Shown in pieces: positions 7,854 to 16,329 of a DNA stretch of 34,881 nt. The position numbers were made by a program, and so were the translations under genes. The stretch lies in the NCBI GenBank assembly GCA_959602875.1, contig CAUGVQ010000009.1:1-34881 (forward strand), written 5' to 3'. Origin of the DNA: an uncultured Collinsella sp. (GTDB lineage Bacteria > Actinomycetota > Coriobacteriia > Coriobacteriales > Coriobacteriaceae). Position 1 is the first letter of the stretch. Each line of letters opens with the position of its first letter. The notes under the pieces are model-generated. The model searched no databases, had not been told where the DNA came from, and was given only the letters and a program-made list of their open reading frames with translations.

Positions 7854-8897
7854 TTAGGCCAGCGTACGCCCCCTGTGGCGAGCGCGGTACTCGGCAGGCG
7901 CCACCCCGTACGCCTCGCGGAACTTACGGTAGAAAAACGTCGTGTTCTCGTAGCCCACCTCGTGCGCGATATCGTCCACCGTACGATCGGTATTGCGTAG
8001 AAGACTTGTTGCGTGCCCCAGGCGCTGCGCCTGAACCGCCTGGATGTACGTCATACCGGTATGACGCTTGAGCAGGGTCGTCACGTAGTTGGGACTGATG
8101 GCAAACCGCTCCGCAACGCCTTCTTGCGTGCAGGTGCGATAGTGCTTCTCGATGTAGCGGATGATGGGGATGACCGAGACGCTCCCCCGGTCCTCGTCGC
8201 GACGAAGATAGTCCTCCTCGTACACGCTGATGAGCTCAGCAAAGATGAGCTGTAAAAGATTGATGAGCACGCGCTCCGCATTACTGGTGGGGTCAAAGTA
8301 CTCGCACATGAACTCTTGGAAGTAGCGACGAATACGCCGGCTGTTATCTGAATGGAAGCGCACATAGCGCCGATGGTCCGTCTGCTCGTTGAGGGCGTTC
8401 ACAATAAAGTGCCCGAGCATGCTCTCGTGGGTAAAGCTCCCCAACAGGTTGTCGCGCAGAAACTCGCGCGACAGCACGAGACTCATCATAATATCGCTCT
8501 CGCCAAGCGAGCCAATCGAGTGGGGGCAATTGGTGTCGAGCAAAAGAACCTGATTCTCATGAAGCGTCATTGCGCGCCCGTTCACCGTCTGGGGACAGCT
8601 GCCGGCATAGACGTAGCTGATCTCAATGTGAGAATGGATGTGCTCAGGCACCGGGTTGAACCGAGAGTTGCGCCTGAGGAGAATCAGGTCCGCCATAGGT
8701 CGACGAACGCCTTGCCCCACCGTCGCATCGAGATAGCGCGGGCTGCCGTTGACTCCCTGATCCATCTGAAGCACCGAACGCCCATCGACCATCGCTCTGT
8801 CATTCGATCCAGCCCAGACATATACATCGCCCTCTCGGTAGCGCTGTTCACTCGGAGAGAGCTCGAGAAGAAGTCGATTTAGTTGGGCGATTTCCAT
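7854..8897 (-). CDS. AraC-family transcriptional regulator (paralogue 1)
   Basis: A 347-residue regulator. Residues ~75-155 look like an AraC-type cupin sensor (NPVPEHIHSHIEISYVYAG, a CPQTVNG strand, then LLDTNCPHSIG). The C-terminal ~100 residues carry two helix-turn-helix motifs: AERFAISPNYVTTLLKRHTG and VDDIAHEVGYENTTFFYRKF, ending in the family signature APAEYR. It is divergent from the EIIBC gene at 9113 with 215 bp between, so it most likely controls that permease. It is clearly paralogous to the regulator at 10593-11648 over its whole length (RFNPVP, CPQT/CAQT, AHEVGYEN). The ATG at 8897 has GGGAG about 10 bases upstream. Ligand unknown; by context a rhamnose-containing or related glycoside. 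Confidence 0.9.
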   Translation of the reverse strand: MEIAQLNRLLLELSPSEQRYREGDVYVWAGSNDRAMVDGRSVLQMDQGVNGSPRYLDATVGQGVRRPMADLILLRRNSRFNPVPEHIHSHIEISYVYAGSCPQTVNGRAMTLHENQVLLLDTNCPHSIGSLGESDIMMSLVLSREFLRDNLLGSFTHESMLGHFIVNALNEQTDHRRYVRFHSDNSRRIRRYFQEFMCEYFDPTSNAERVLINLLQLIFAELISVYEEDYLRRDEDRGSVSVIPIIRYIEKHYRTCTQEGVAERFAISPNYVTTLLKRHTGMTYIQAVQAQRLGHATSLLRNTDRTVDDIAHEVGYENTTFFYRKFREAYGVAPAEYRARHRGRTLA

Positions 8898-8928
8898 GGC
8901 GAATCATCTCCCGCGCGGCAAACATTGC

Positions 8929-9050
8929 TGTTATGCGATATATCGCACTCGTCTCATACGAAATACACCCAAATGCATACGTAGTGTGGATATGGTTGGT
9001 TAAACCGTCTCGAAACCGATGTTACCACGCACGGGACCCCTTCGTAAGAT
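8929..9050 (+). promoter_or_regulatory. Candidate operator and promoter for the EIIBC gene at 9113
   Basis: A possible -10 (TAAGAT, 9045-9050) and weak -35 (TTACCA, 9022-9027) are 17 bp apart. Just upstream is CGAAACCGATGTT (9011-9023), and GGTTGGTTAAAC lies at 8994-9005. The same elements occur before the GH106-like gene at almost the same spacing: the CGA box starts 34 bp before the TAAGAT in both. Further upstream, TGTTATGCGATAT (8929-8941) resembles the direct repeats at 13177 and 13217. A weak -35 next to an upstream box is typical of an AraC-activated promoter. This is inferred from repeated motifs only. Confidence 0.4.
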
Positions 9051-9112
9051 AGCGATATCAAACGAGAAATAGCTGCTCGTTTACGTATTTCCAACCACTA
9101 GGAGGGGAACTC

Positions 9113-10474
9113 ATGGCAAAGGACTACACTCAACTTGCCAAAGATGTGGTTGCTGCCGTTGGCGGCAAGGAGAACATCGTCAGCGTCACCAACTGCATGA
9201 CGCGCCTGCGCTTTGTCCTTAAAGACGATTCCATCCCCAACGAGGATGAGGTCAAGGCCATCAACGGCGTCAAGGGCGTTATGAACCAGGGCGGCCAGTA
9301 CCAGATCATCATCGGCACGAACGTGAGCAACGTCACGCCCAAGGTGCGCGAGGTTGCGGGCATCTCTGCCGAGGACGAAGGCACCGTCAAAATCGACAAA
9401 GTCGGCCAGGGCTCGCTCTGGGACCGTTTCTTCAAGGTCATCAGCGGCTGCATCATGCCCATGATCGGCCCCATGATCGCCGGCGGTATCATCAAGGGCA
9501 TCCTTACCCTTTGCACCACCTTTGGCGTGCTTTCGAGCACGAGCGGCGCGTACCAGCTCTGGTATGCCGCGGCTGACGCCGTCCTCTACTTCATGCCCGT
9601 CATCGTGGGCTTCTCCGCAGGCAAGGTCTTTGGCTGCAACCAGTACGTGACCGCCGCCATCGGCGCCGCATTCCTCTACCCCAACCTGGTCACGGCTGTG
9701 GGCGAGGGTGTGGACTTCTTTGGCATCCCCGTTGTGGCTGCTACCTACTCCAACACGCTCTTCCCCGTGCTTCTTGCCTCGTTCCTCGCAAGCTTGGTCG
9801 AGAAGGGTGCCAAGAAGATCGTGCCCGAGATGGTGCAGCTCATGCTTGTGCCCGTCATCGTGCTTTTGGTGACCGTACCCGTCTCCTGGCTTGCCATCGG
9901 CCCCGTGATGAACATGCTCTCGAACGCCATCAGCTCTGCTGTCATGTGGCTCTTTGACGTCGCGCCCGTGCTCGCTGGCGTGGCCCTCGGCGCCTTCTGG
10001 CAGATGGTCGTCCTCCTTGGCCTCCACAGCGCCATGATCCCCATCATCATCAACAACATCACGACCCTCGGCGCCGACCCGCTGAACGCCGTACTTGGCC
10101 TCACCGTCTGGGCGCTCGCCGGCGTGAGCCTGGGCTATGCGCTCAAGATGCGCGACCCCGAGAAGCGCGCCGAGGGCATCACCGACATGACCACCTGCCT
10201 CTTTGGCGTGACCGAGCCCACCATCTATTCCATCGCGCTCCCGCAGTTCAAGTGCTTCATGGCGGCGTGGGCAGGCGGCGGTATCGCCGGTGGCATCCTC
10301 GCGGCGCTCGGTGGCAAGTGCTACTCCATGGCGGGCGACGGCTTCTTCCGCATCCCGGCCATGATTAACCCCGCAGGCATCGACATCAGCTTCTATGGCT
10401 TCATCGTCACGACGCTCATCGCCTTTGCGGTATCCGGTATCTTGGCCTACATCTTGGCTGACCCCGAGAAGTAG
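9113..10474 (+). CDS. PTS permease EIIBC, glucose/sucrose/beta-glucoside superfamily
   Basis: A 453-residue inner-membrane sugar phosphotransferase permease. Residues 1-80 form the EIIB domain, with the phosphorylated cysteine Cys28 in TNCMTRLRF followed by GVKGVMNQGGQYQIIIG. The rest is a polytopic EIIC domain with typical motifs (GCIMPMIGPMIAGGIIKG, CLFGVTEPTIYSIALP). No EIIA domain is attached, so a separate EIIA must supply phosphate; none is in the window. A strong ribosome site (AGGAGG at 9101-9106) sits 6 bases before the ATG. It is divergent from the AraC regulator and followed by a terminator. The substrate cannot be read from sequence; proximity to glycosidases suggests a glycoside or disaccharide. 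Confidence 0.9.
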   Translation: MAKDYTQLAKDVVAAVGGKENIVSVTNCMTRLRFVLKDDSIPNEDEVKAINGVKGVMNQGGQYQIIIGTNVSNVTPKVREVAGISAEDEGTVKIDKVGQGSLWDRFFKVISGCIMPMIGPMIAGGIIKGILTLCTTFGVLSSTSGAYQLWYAAADAVLYFMPVIVGFSAGKVFGCNQYVTAAIGAAFLYPNLVTAVGEGVDFFGIPVVAATYSNTLFPVLLASFLASLVEKGAKKIVPEMVQLMLVPVIVLLVTVPVSWLAIGPVMNMLSNAISSAVMWLFDVAPVLAGVALGAFWQMVVLLGLHSAMIPIIINNITTLGADPLNAVLGLTVWALAGVSLGYALKMRDPEKRAEGITDMTTCLFGVTEPTIYSIALPQFKCFMAAWAGGGIAGGILAALGGKCYSMAGDGFFRIPAMINPAGIDISFYGFIVTTLIAFAVSGILAYILADPEK

Positions 10475-10532
10475 TCCCCTTCAGCACCGCAAGAGAAACA
10501 AACCCGCACCAAGTGCAAAAAGCCTTCCTTTC

Positions 10533-10566
10533 AGCCGGAGCCCGCATCTGCGAGCTCCGGCTTTTG
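10533..10566 (+). terminator. Terminator between EIIBC and the second araC gene
   Basis: A 9-bp stem AGCCGGAGC (10533-10541) pairs with GCTCCGGCT (10554-10562), followed by TTT. It lies 58 bases after the EIIBC stop and just beyond the end of the convergent araC gene, so it probably serves the permease and may also act leftward. Confidence 0.75.
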
Positions 10567-10592
10567 CTCGCCGCGGACCTTTTGCAAAGAAC

Positions 10593-11648
10593 TCACCTTT
10601 GGATGCGTCTGCGGTACTCCGCCGGCGCACACCCGTACGCTTCGTGGAACTTCTGGTAGAAAAAGGTCATGTTCTCATACCCCACCTCGTGCGCGACCTC
10701 AGTCACGGGTAAGCGCGTCGTGCGGAGAAACTGCGCCGCATGACCCAAGCGCTGCGCGTGAATCATCTGTCTAAAGTTCATACCAGTATGCTTCTTGAGC
10801 AGGACGGACACGTACTTTGGGCTGATAGAGAATCGCTCCGCCACCCGCTCCTGCGTGCAGGTGCGGTAATGCTCCTCAATATAGTGCACGATGGGGATGA
10901 CGGGCACGCGGCCGCTCTCACGCTCGCGACGTGCATAATCCTTCTCGTAAACGTTGATGAGTTCGGCGAAGATGAGTCGGAAGAGCTCGCGCGAGATGAA
11001 CGCCGCGTTGGTGGAGGGGTCCACGGCCTCACACATCAGCTCTTGGAAGAATAGGCGGACCCTTCGGTTGCCGCGTGACGAGAAGCGCACGTAGTGCCGA
11101 TGGTCCGACTCCTCGCTGAACGCATCGGTCAGAAAACGGGAGAGCGCGTTGCCACGCGCGATGGAGCCCAGCACCTCGTCGCGCAGAAACGAGCGGTCCA
11201 CCAGAAGGAAGCTCACCATGATGTCTCCCTCGCCCTGCGCGGCAATCGCATGCGGGCACCCCGTATCGAGCAGGAGCACCTCATCCTCCTGCAGGACGAC
11301 TTCCTTCCCGTCAATCGTCTGAGCGCACGTGCCCGCATAGACATAGGCCATCTCGATATAGTCATGCGTGTGTAGCGGCACGGGGTTGAAGCGCGAGTTC
11401 TGACGAACGAGGATGGAGCCGCCCGCCGCGGCATAGAGCCCGGGTACGACCTCGCCGCTCAGGGGAAACGCCGCAGGAGCCTCGCCGTGCGAGAAATCGA
11501 CCCCGTCCAGCGTAATACGTCCCACCGAGCCTTCGGCGCCGTCCGTCCCGAGGCTCTCTTTCCAATCCTCGGAAAGCTGTCCCGCACGATGGCGTTCCTC
11601 GTTCGGCATCAGCGAGAACAGGGTGCGGTTGAGCTCCTCAACATTCAT
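10593..11648 (-). CDS. AraC-family transcriptional regulator (paralogue 2)
   Basis: A 351-residue regulator paralogous to the one at 7854-8897. The sensor half has NPVPLHTHDYIEMAYVYAG, CAQTIDG and LLDTGCPHAIA. The DNA-binding half has AERFSISPKYVSVLLKKHTG and VTEVAHEVGYENMTFFYQKF, ending APAEYR. The ATG is preceded by AAGGAGG at 5-base spacing. It is divergent from the frameshifted EIIC gene (start 11841), with 192 bp between. The two regulator-permease pairs look like an ancient duplication of a regulator-plus-PTS module, although the permeases belong to different EIIC families. Effector unknown. Confidence 0.9.
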   Translation of the reverse strand: MNVEELNRTLFSLMPNEERHRAGQLSEDWKESLGTDGAEGSVGRITLDGVDFSHGEAPAAFPLSGEVVPGLYAAAGGSILVRQNSRFNPVPLHTHDYIEMAYVYAGTCAQTIDGKEVVLQEDEVLLLDTGCPHAIAAQGEGDIMVSFLLVDRSFLRDEVLGSIARGNALSRFLTDAFSEESDHRHYVRFSSRGNRRVRLFFQELMCEAVDPSTNAAFISRELFRLIFAELINVYEKDYARRERESGRVPVIPIVHYIEEHYRTCTQERVAERFSISPKYVSVLLKKHTGMNFRQMIHAQRLGHAAQFLRTTRLPVTEVAHEVGYENMTFFYQKFHEAYGCAPAEYRRRIQR

Positions 11649-11703
11649 CGCGACCTCCTTGGTACACGAGAGGGAAACGCCTGTCTATCGAAATATCCTC
11701 ATG

Positions 11704-11791
11704 TCTTCTACGTCATCTGAGAGAGTTCCGATTTCGACATAGATATTACTCCGATTCAAGCATTTTGCCCACGCAGATGACGCCGTAAGGT
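11704..11791 (+). promoter_or_regulatory. Candidate operator and promoter for the EIIC gene
   Basis: TAAGGTAGCGGTACC begins at 11786 and matches TAAGATAGCGATATC at 9045 in 12 of 15 positions. A CGATT box begins exactly 34 bp upstream (11752), the same spacing as in the other two units. A second copy, CGATTTCGACATA, lies at 11729-11741. TCTTCTACGTCAT (11704-11716) weakly resembles the TGTTATACGCCAT repeats before the GH106-like gene. Assignment is by comparison of these upstream regions only. Confidence 0.35.
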
Positions 11792-11840
11792 AGCGGTACC
11801 GGCACGGAAAGCTGTGCAGAACCATCCGAGAGGAGACATC

Positions 11841-13120
11841 ATGGCGTTAACAGATACGTTCCAAAACATCTTAGAGAAGACAGTGGGGCCGTTCGCGCAC
11901 AAGCTAAGCGAGAACATTGCGATTCAGGGCGTGACGCAGGGTTTCATGGCAACCATGCCCGTCACACTGGGCGTTGCCTTGCTTTCCATTATCTCGGGCC
12001 TTCCGATTGAACCGCTTCAGGCGTTTCTCACCTCAAGCGGGCTGGGGGCCGTGATCACCAACGCACTCGCCGTGACGATGAACATGCAGGCGCTCTACAT
12101 CGCGATAATGGTCGCGTACGCCCACGGTAATCTCCGTGGCGGCAATGGCACCGCGTCCGCCGTTCTAGCCGTAGCATCGATGCTCGTCCTCATGCCCCTG
12201 CAGACACAGGAACTTGCTCCCGGCTACTCGGTGTCCCTTATCCCCCAGAGCTATCTGGGATCCAACGGCATCTTCATTGCGCTCATCTTGGGCATCGTCT
12301 TACCGCCCATGCTGAGTTTCCTGCTCAAGCACGTCTCCATCGATCTGCCCAGCAGCGTTCCCGAGCTCGTGAATCGCTCGCTGTCCCCCACGTTCGCTTC
12401 ACTCATTATCCTAACCGGCATGGTGCTCATCTCCTGGGGTCTCACCTTCACGCCGTTCGGCAACATCTACGACCTCGTGTCCCAAACTGTCGCCATGCCC
12501 ATCATGGCCGTGGGCTCCTCGCCGTGGCCTACCTTGCAGTCTCTGCGTTCGCCCAGTTCATCTGGTTCTTCGGCGTCCATCCGTCGTCCATCATGTCGGC
12601 GTACGCCATGGTGTCCATGGCGGTTTCCGCGCAGAATATCGAGGCTTTCATGCAGGGAGCAGCGCTGCCCGCCCTCGCCTTCGCTGTCGTGAGCGTCGTC
12701 CAGAACGCCGATAGCCTCGCACTCGGCATCTGCGCCTTCTTCTGCAAGTCCGAGGGCTACAAGCCGCTGGGCCGCCTCGCCATCGTGCCGGCATTCTTCA
12801 ACATCACCGAGCCGCTCATGTTCGGTATGCCCATCGTCTTGAACCCCACGTTCTTCATCCCCTTCGTACTTGCCAAGCCCATCATCGGCCTTATCGCAAT
12901 CGGCGGCACCGCGCTCGGTCTCGCCGGGGCGTTCAACCCCACCGTCGCCATGCCCTTCGTGATGCCGCAGTTCCTCTCCACGCTGCTGCAAGGCGGTATC
13001 GGGCTCATGGCAATCGACCTCGTGTGCATCGCCGTCATGGCGCTTCTCTTCATGCCCTTCTTCCGCATGGCGGACAGGGAGGCCCTCGCCGAGGAGGCTG
13101 CCGCGAGCTCAGAAGAGTAG
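11841..13120 (+). pseudogene. PTS EIIC, cellobiose/lactose family, interrupted by a one-base frameshift
   Basis: A polytopic sugar permease (Lac/cellobiose EIIC family) split between two frames. The first part starts at ATG 11841, chosen because AGGAG lies 7 bases upstream (an ATG at 11814 has none). It carries the family opening LEKTVGPFAHKLSENIAIQG and reads to about 12515; beyond that the frame is Ser/Pro/Arg nonsense ending at 12692. The second part continues membrane sequence from about 12520 to 13120 (FAQFIWFFGVHPS, FNITEPLMFG). Adding one C to the CC at 12517-12518 would give a continuous 426-residue protein, normal for the family. No slippery heptamer is visible, so programmed shifting is unlikely. 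It may be a real inactivating deletion or a sequencing error. No EIIA or EIIB partner is encoded nearby. Confidence 0.8.
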
Positions 13121-13153
13121 CGATACCGTCAGCACCCATCGCTTTGTGCACGC

Positions 13154-13200
13154 GCGCCCGTTAGAGATCAAAAAGACGTTATCCGCTATCTAACGGGCGC
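13154..13200. terminator. Inverted repeat after EIIC, possible terminator or operator
   Basis: A perfect 12-bp inverted repeat GCGCCCGTTAGA (13154-13165) and TCTAACGGGCGC (13189-13200) flanks a 23-base loop. It starts 34 bases after the EIIC stop. There is no T-run, so termination is uncertain. The loop holds the first of two direct repeats (13170-13189), so a regulatory role is also possible. Confidence 0.45.
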
Positions 13201-13306
13201 ACTTTCCCGAAAAAGATGTTATACGCCATACATCGAATGAGTGGTGATTCGGTTGGTAAACTCCTACGAATTCGATATTCCGAGAATAGTCTGCGCGTCC
13301 TAAGAT
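13170..13306 (+). promoter_or_regulatory. Direct repeats and promoter module before the GH106-like gene
   Basis: Two 20-bp direct repeats of the form AAAAAGAYGTTATMCGCYAT (13170-13189 and 13210-13229) match at 17 of 20 positions and start exactly 40 bp apart, about four helical turns. Downstream are GGTTGGTAAAC (13251-13261), CGAATTCGATATT (13267-13279) and a -10-like TAAGAT (13301-13306). The last three have counterparts at the EIIBC promoter, with the CGA box starting 34 bp before TAAGAT in both. This suggests one AraC-type activator serves both genes. Confidence 0.45.
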
Positions 13307-13368
13307 TTGTCTAGCGCAGCCAAATTCAACCGAAGCGCCTCCTGTCGCAACCCGAGGAAAGGACCCCC

Positions 13369-16131
13369 ATGGCAACCAGCCATCGCGCCGTGATGGACGG
13401 CACCTACGACAACCATCTTCTCCCCTTCCTCTGGATGAAGGGCGAGGACCACGCGACCATCACCGAGTACCTGGAGAAGATCTCTGGGGCAGACATCCAC
13501 GAGGTGTGCCTCGAGAGCCGCACGCACCCCGATTTTTGCGGTGACGGATGGTGGCGTGACCTGCGCTTTGTGATTGACGAGTGCAAGCGCTTGGGAATGA
13601 AGATCTGGATTCTGGACGACGCGCACTTCCCCACCGGATACGCCAACGGCAAGGTTGCCGAGCATCCGGAGCGCGCTAAGGTCGTGCTCACGCACCGCAC
13701 CTTTGACGTAGCGGGCCCGGCGCGCGGGCTCTCGATCCCGCTGACCGACCCCATGGACCCCACGCAGCAGTTTGTGGGTGTGGCGGGGATCTGCGACGGC
13801 AAGCCCGTGGCCATCGACTACCGCATCGTGCCGGCGCGCGTAAAGGACGCCGCCGACACTCCGGCGGGCGAGCCCGGCGCCGGCGCGAGCGACGGTGCCG
13901 GCAAGGGCAACGCCACGGCAAGCGGCATGGCCACCATGATGGCAGCACTCGCCCAGCTCTCGCGCCAGGCGCCTGCCGACCTCGACCGCATCGTCTTTGA
14001 CGTGCCCGAAGGCACGACCAAGGTCTTCATTCTTGCTACAAGCCGCCGCACCGACTACAACCCCGACTACATCAACATGGTCGACAAAGAGTCCTGCGAC
14101 ACGCTCATCGAAGCCATCTACGAGCCGCACTTTGCGCATGTGGGCGACGAGTTTGGCAAGACGATCCTGGGCTTCTTCTCTGATGAGCCCGGTTTTGCAA
14201 ACGAGAAGAGTGGCAAAGACGAAACCGGTGGCTCCGACAGCCTCATCGGTAAGGCAACGATGCCCCTGCCGTGGTCGTTGGAGCTCGAGCGGCGCCTCCG
14301 CGAGCGCCTCGGTTGCACGGACGACGTCGCGTTCTTTGGCGCACTTGCCCAGCTCTGGAGCCGTGACGAGGCGGGTGCCCGCGCGCGCCACACCTACATG
14401 GACGTGGCGACCGAGCTCTACCGCGAGTGTTTTGACGAGAACATTGGCTCATGGTGCCGCGCGCACGGCGTTATGCACATCGGCCACGTGATTGAGGACA
14501 AGGGCAGCCACGAGCGCCTGGGCTCCGGCGCCGGCCACTTCTTCCGCGCCATCGGCGGACAGGACATGGCGGGCGTGGACATCGTCATTAACCAGCTCGT
14601 GCCCGGTATGGACGACGGCTACCACGACTACGGCCGCGGCCAGTGGGACATGGCGTTTTTCAACTACATGCTCCCCAAGCTCGGCAGCTCCGCCGCGCAT
14701 CTCGACCCCAAGAAGCAGGGGCGCTGCATGGCTGAGGTCTTTGGCGCCTTTGGCTGGCATGAGGGCCTGCGTGAGATGAAGTGGATTGCCGACCACTTCA
14801 TGGTCCGCGGCGTGAACTACTTTGTGCCGCACGCGTTCTCGATGGACACCTTCCCCGACGGCGACTGCCCGCCGCACTTTTACGCGCACGGCAACAACCC
14901 GCAGTTCCGCCACTTCGGCCACCTCATGACCTACATGAACCGCCTGTCGACGCTGCTTTCGGACGGAACCGCGCACCCGGTTGCCGCCGTGCTCTACGAC
15001 GCCGATGCCGCTTGGGCGGGCAGTGCAAGCCCCGCGCAGCGCGTCTGCCGCGAGCTTGCCCGCGCGCAGGTCGATTTTGACCTCGTGCCCGAGGAGGCTT
15101 TTGCCGACGCGGAGCGCTACGAGCTTGGCGTATGCCCCGACGGTCACGGCTTCTCGGTAAACGGCCAGCGCTACCGCGCGCTCGTCATCCCCGCGCGCGC
15201 CTTTGTGGGCGAGGCCACGCTCGCCTTCTGCCAGCGCCTTGCTGCCGCCGGCGTCGCCGTCATCGCGGTGGACGAGCTGCCGAGTCGCCTCTACAACGGC
15301 GAGGCTGCAGCTGAGGCGGGCTTTGCACCCATCGCACCCGAGGCGTGGGCCGGTGCCCAGGTTGCCGCACTTGAGGCGCTTGCCGACAGCCTGCGCGAGG
15401 CCGGGCTCGACGACGTTCGCACCGAAGCCGAGCAGCCCTGGCTGCGCGTCTACCACTACACCGGCGCCGCCACCGGGGGCGAGGCGGCCGAGGAGTACTA
15501 TTTCTGCGTGAACGAGCATCCGCGCACGTCGCTTGCCACCACGCTTTCTGTGCGCGGTGCCGACGGCGCGCTCCAGGAGCTCCGCGGTATCTGTATCGAC
15601 GTGCTGAACGGCGGCGAGACCGCCTTCGACGGCGCGCTTGAGCTCGCACCGTATGAGTCCTGCCTTATCGTTGCTGGCGCCAAGGCCGAGGCCACTGCAC
15701 CCGCTGCTCCGGCGCACGATGCCATCGCCCTCACCGGCACCTGGCACGTCGCCCACGCCGACGCCCTCGCCTACCCGACCTTTGGCGACGAGGTTGCACT
15801 CACCGAGCTCGAGGACCTCTCGCTCAGCGCCTTCCCGGGAACGGCCGGCACCTATCGCTACCACCTCTCCTTCGAGCTCACCGAGGCGCTTGATGACGCC
15901 ACGCTCGACCTCGGCGAGGTCAACGAGACCGCCGAGGCATGGCTCGACGGACGCCCGCTCGGTGTGCGCCTGGTCCCGCCCTACCGCTTCTGCGCGGGAG
16001 ATCTTGCAGCCGGCACGCACGAGCTCACGGTCGAGGTCATCAACACCGTCGACCATAAGATGTGCGACTACTTCTCGATGAGCGAGCCCACGCAACCCTC
16101 TGGCCTTATCGGACCGGTGGCGCTGCGGTAA
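13369..16131 (+). CDS. Glycoside hydrolase, GH106-like (putative alpha-L-rhamnosidase)
   Basis: A 920-residue glycosidase. The N-terminal ~480 residues look like the GH106-type barrel: LPFLWMKGEDHATITEYL, then WWRDLRFVIDECKRLGMKIW and LDDAHFPTGYANG. D272-E273-P in GFFSDEPGF is a candidate catalytic site. Later come IGHVIEDKGSHERLGSGAG and NYFVPHAFSMDTFPDGD. The C-terminal end is a beta-sandwich of carbohydrate-binding type (LGEVNETAEAWLDGRPLG). GH106 enzymes remove alpha-L-rhamnose, which fits the rhamnose genes in the island, but the assignment is from recognised patterns and another specificity is possible. There is no signal peptide, so it should be cytoplasmic. Residues ~160-185 are an unusual Gly/Ala-rich insertion. 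GAGGAAAGG lies about 6 bases before the ATG. It is co-oriented with the EIIC gene but has its own promoter-like region. Confidence 0.7.
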   Translation: MATSHRAVMDGTYDNHLLPFLWMKGEDHATITEYLEKISGADIHEVCLESRTHPDFCGDGWWRDLRFVIDECKRLGMKIWILDDAHFPTGYANGKVAEHPERAKVVLTHRTFDVAGPARGLSIPLTDPMDPTQQFVGVAGICDGKPVAIDYRIVPARVKDAADTPAGEPGAGASDGAGKGNATASGMATMMAALAQLSRQAPADLDRIVFDVPEGTTKVFILATSRRTDYNPDYINMVDKESCDTLIEAIYEPHFAHVGDEFGKTILGFFSDEPGFANEKSGKDETGGSDSLIGKATMPLPWSLELERRLRERLGCTDDVAFFGALAQLWSRDEAGARARHTYMDVATELYRECFDENIGSWCRAHGVMHIGHVIEDKGSHERLGSGAGHFFRAIGGQDMAGVDIVINQLVPGMDDGYHDYGRGQWDMAFFNYMLPKLGSSAAHLDPKKQGRCMAEVFGAFGWHEGLREMKWIADHFMVRGVNYFVPHAFSMDTFPDGDCPPHFYAHGNNPQFRHFGHLMTYMNRLSTLLSDGTAHPVAAVLYDADAAWAGSASPAQRVCRELARAQVDFDLVPEEAFADAERYELGVCPDGHGFSVNGQRYRALVIPARAFVGEATLAFCQRLAAAGVAVIAVDELPSRLYNGEAAAEAGFAPIAPEAWAGAQVAALEALADSLREAGLDDVRTEAEQPWLRVYHYTGAATGGEAAEEYYFCVNEHPRTSLATTLSVRGADGALQELRGICIDVLNGGETAFDGALELAPYESCLIVAGAKAEATAPAAPAHDAIALTGTWHVAHADALAYPTFGDEVALTELEDLSLSAFPGTAGTYRYHLSFELTEALDDATLDLGEVNETAEAWLDGRPLGVRLVPPYRFCAGDLAAGTHELTVEVINTVDHKMCDYFSMSEPTQPSGLIGPVALR

Positions 16132-16189
16132 CGCATCTGAGCACCGCACCCAGCCATTACACGCCCCGGCTCAGTGATGCCACATGATT

Positions 16190-16220
16190 CGGGGCCGTCT
16201 TCCTCACGGAGGCGGCCCCG
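16190..16220. terminator. Hairpin after the GH106-like gene
   Basis: CGGGGCCG (16190-16197) pairs with CGGCCCCG (16213-16220), with an inner CCTC/GAGG stem closing a 3-base loop. It is a very stable hairpin 58 bases after the stop codon. No T-run follows, so it is a likely but atypical terminator. Confidence 0.55.
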
Positions 16221-16262
16221 AGCATTACTCGTCACTCGTAAACACATGACCTGCGCATTGTG

Positions 16263-16319
16263 ACATTTTCAGCGTTATCGTTATGGCATTTTCAGTATCT
16301 TCGCTATGGCATTTTCAGC
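16263..16319. repeat. 23-bp tandem repeat, about 2.5 copies
   Basis: CATTTTCAG occurs at 16264, 16287 and 16310, exactly 23 bp apart. The intervening bases are partly conserved (CGTTATCGTTATGG against TATCTTCGCTATGG). It lies in the convergent gap between the GH106-like gene and the flavin reductase gene. Function unknown; it is much more AT-rich than its neighbours. Confidence 0.7.
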
Positions 16320-16329
16320 TGAGCAATCC

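Noticed and set aside
12505..12530. Programmed ribosomal frameshift in the EIIC gene
   Set aside because: No slippery heptamer or suitable downstream structure is visible, and sugar permeases are not known to use one. A one-base deletion or sequencing error is simpler.
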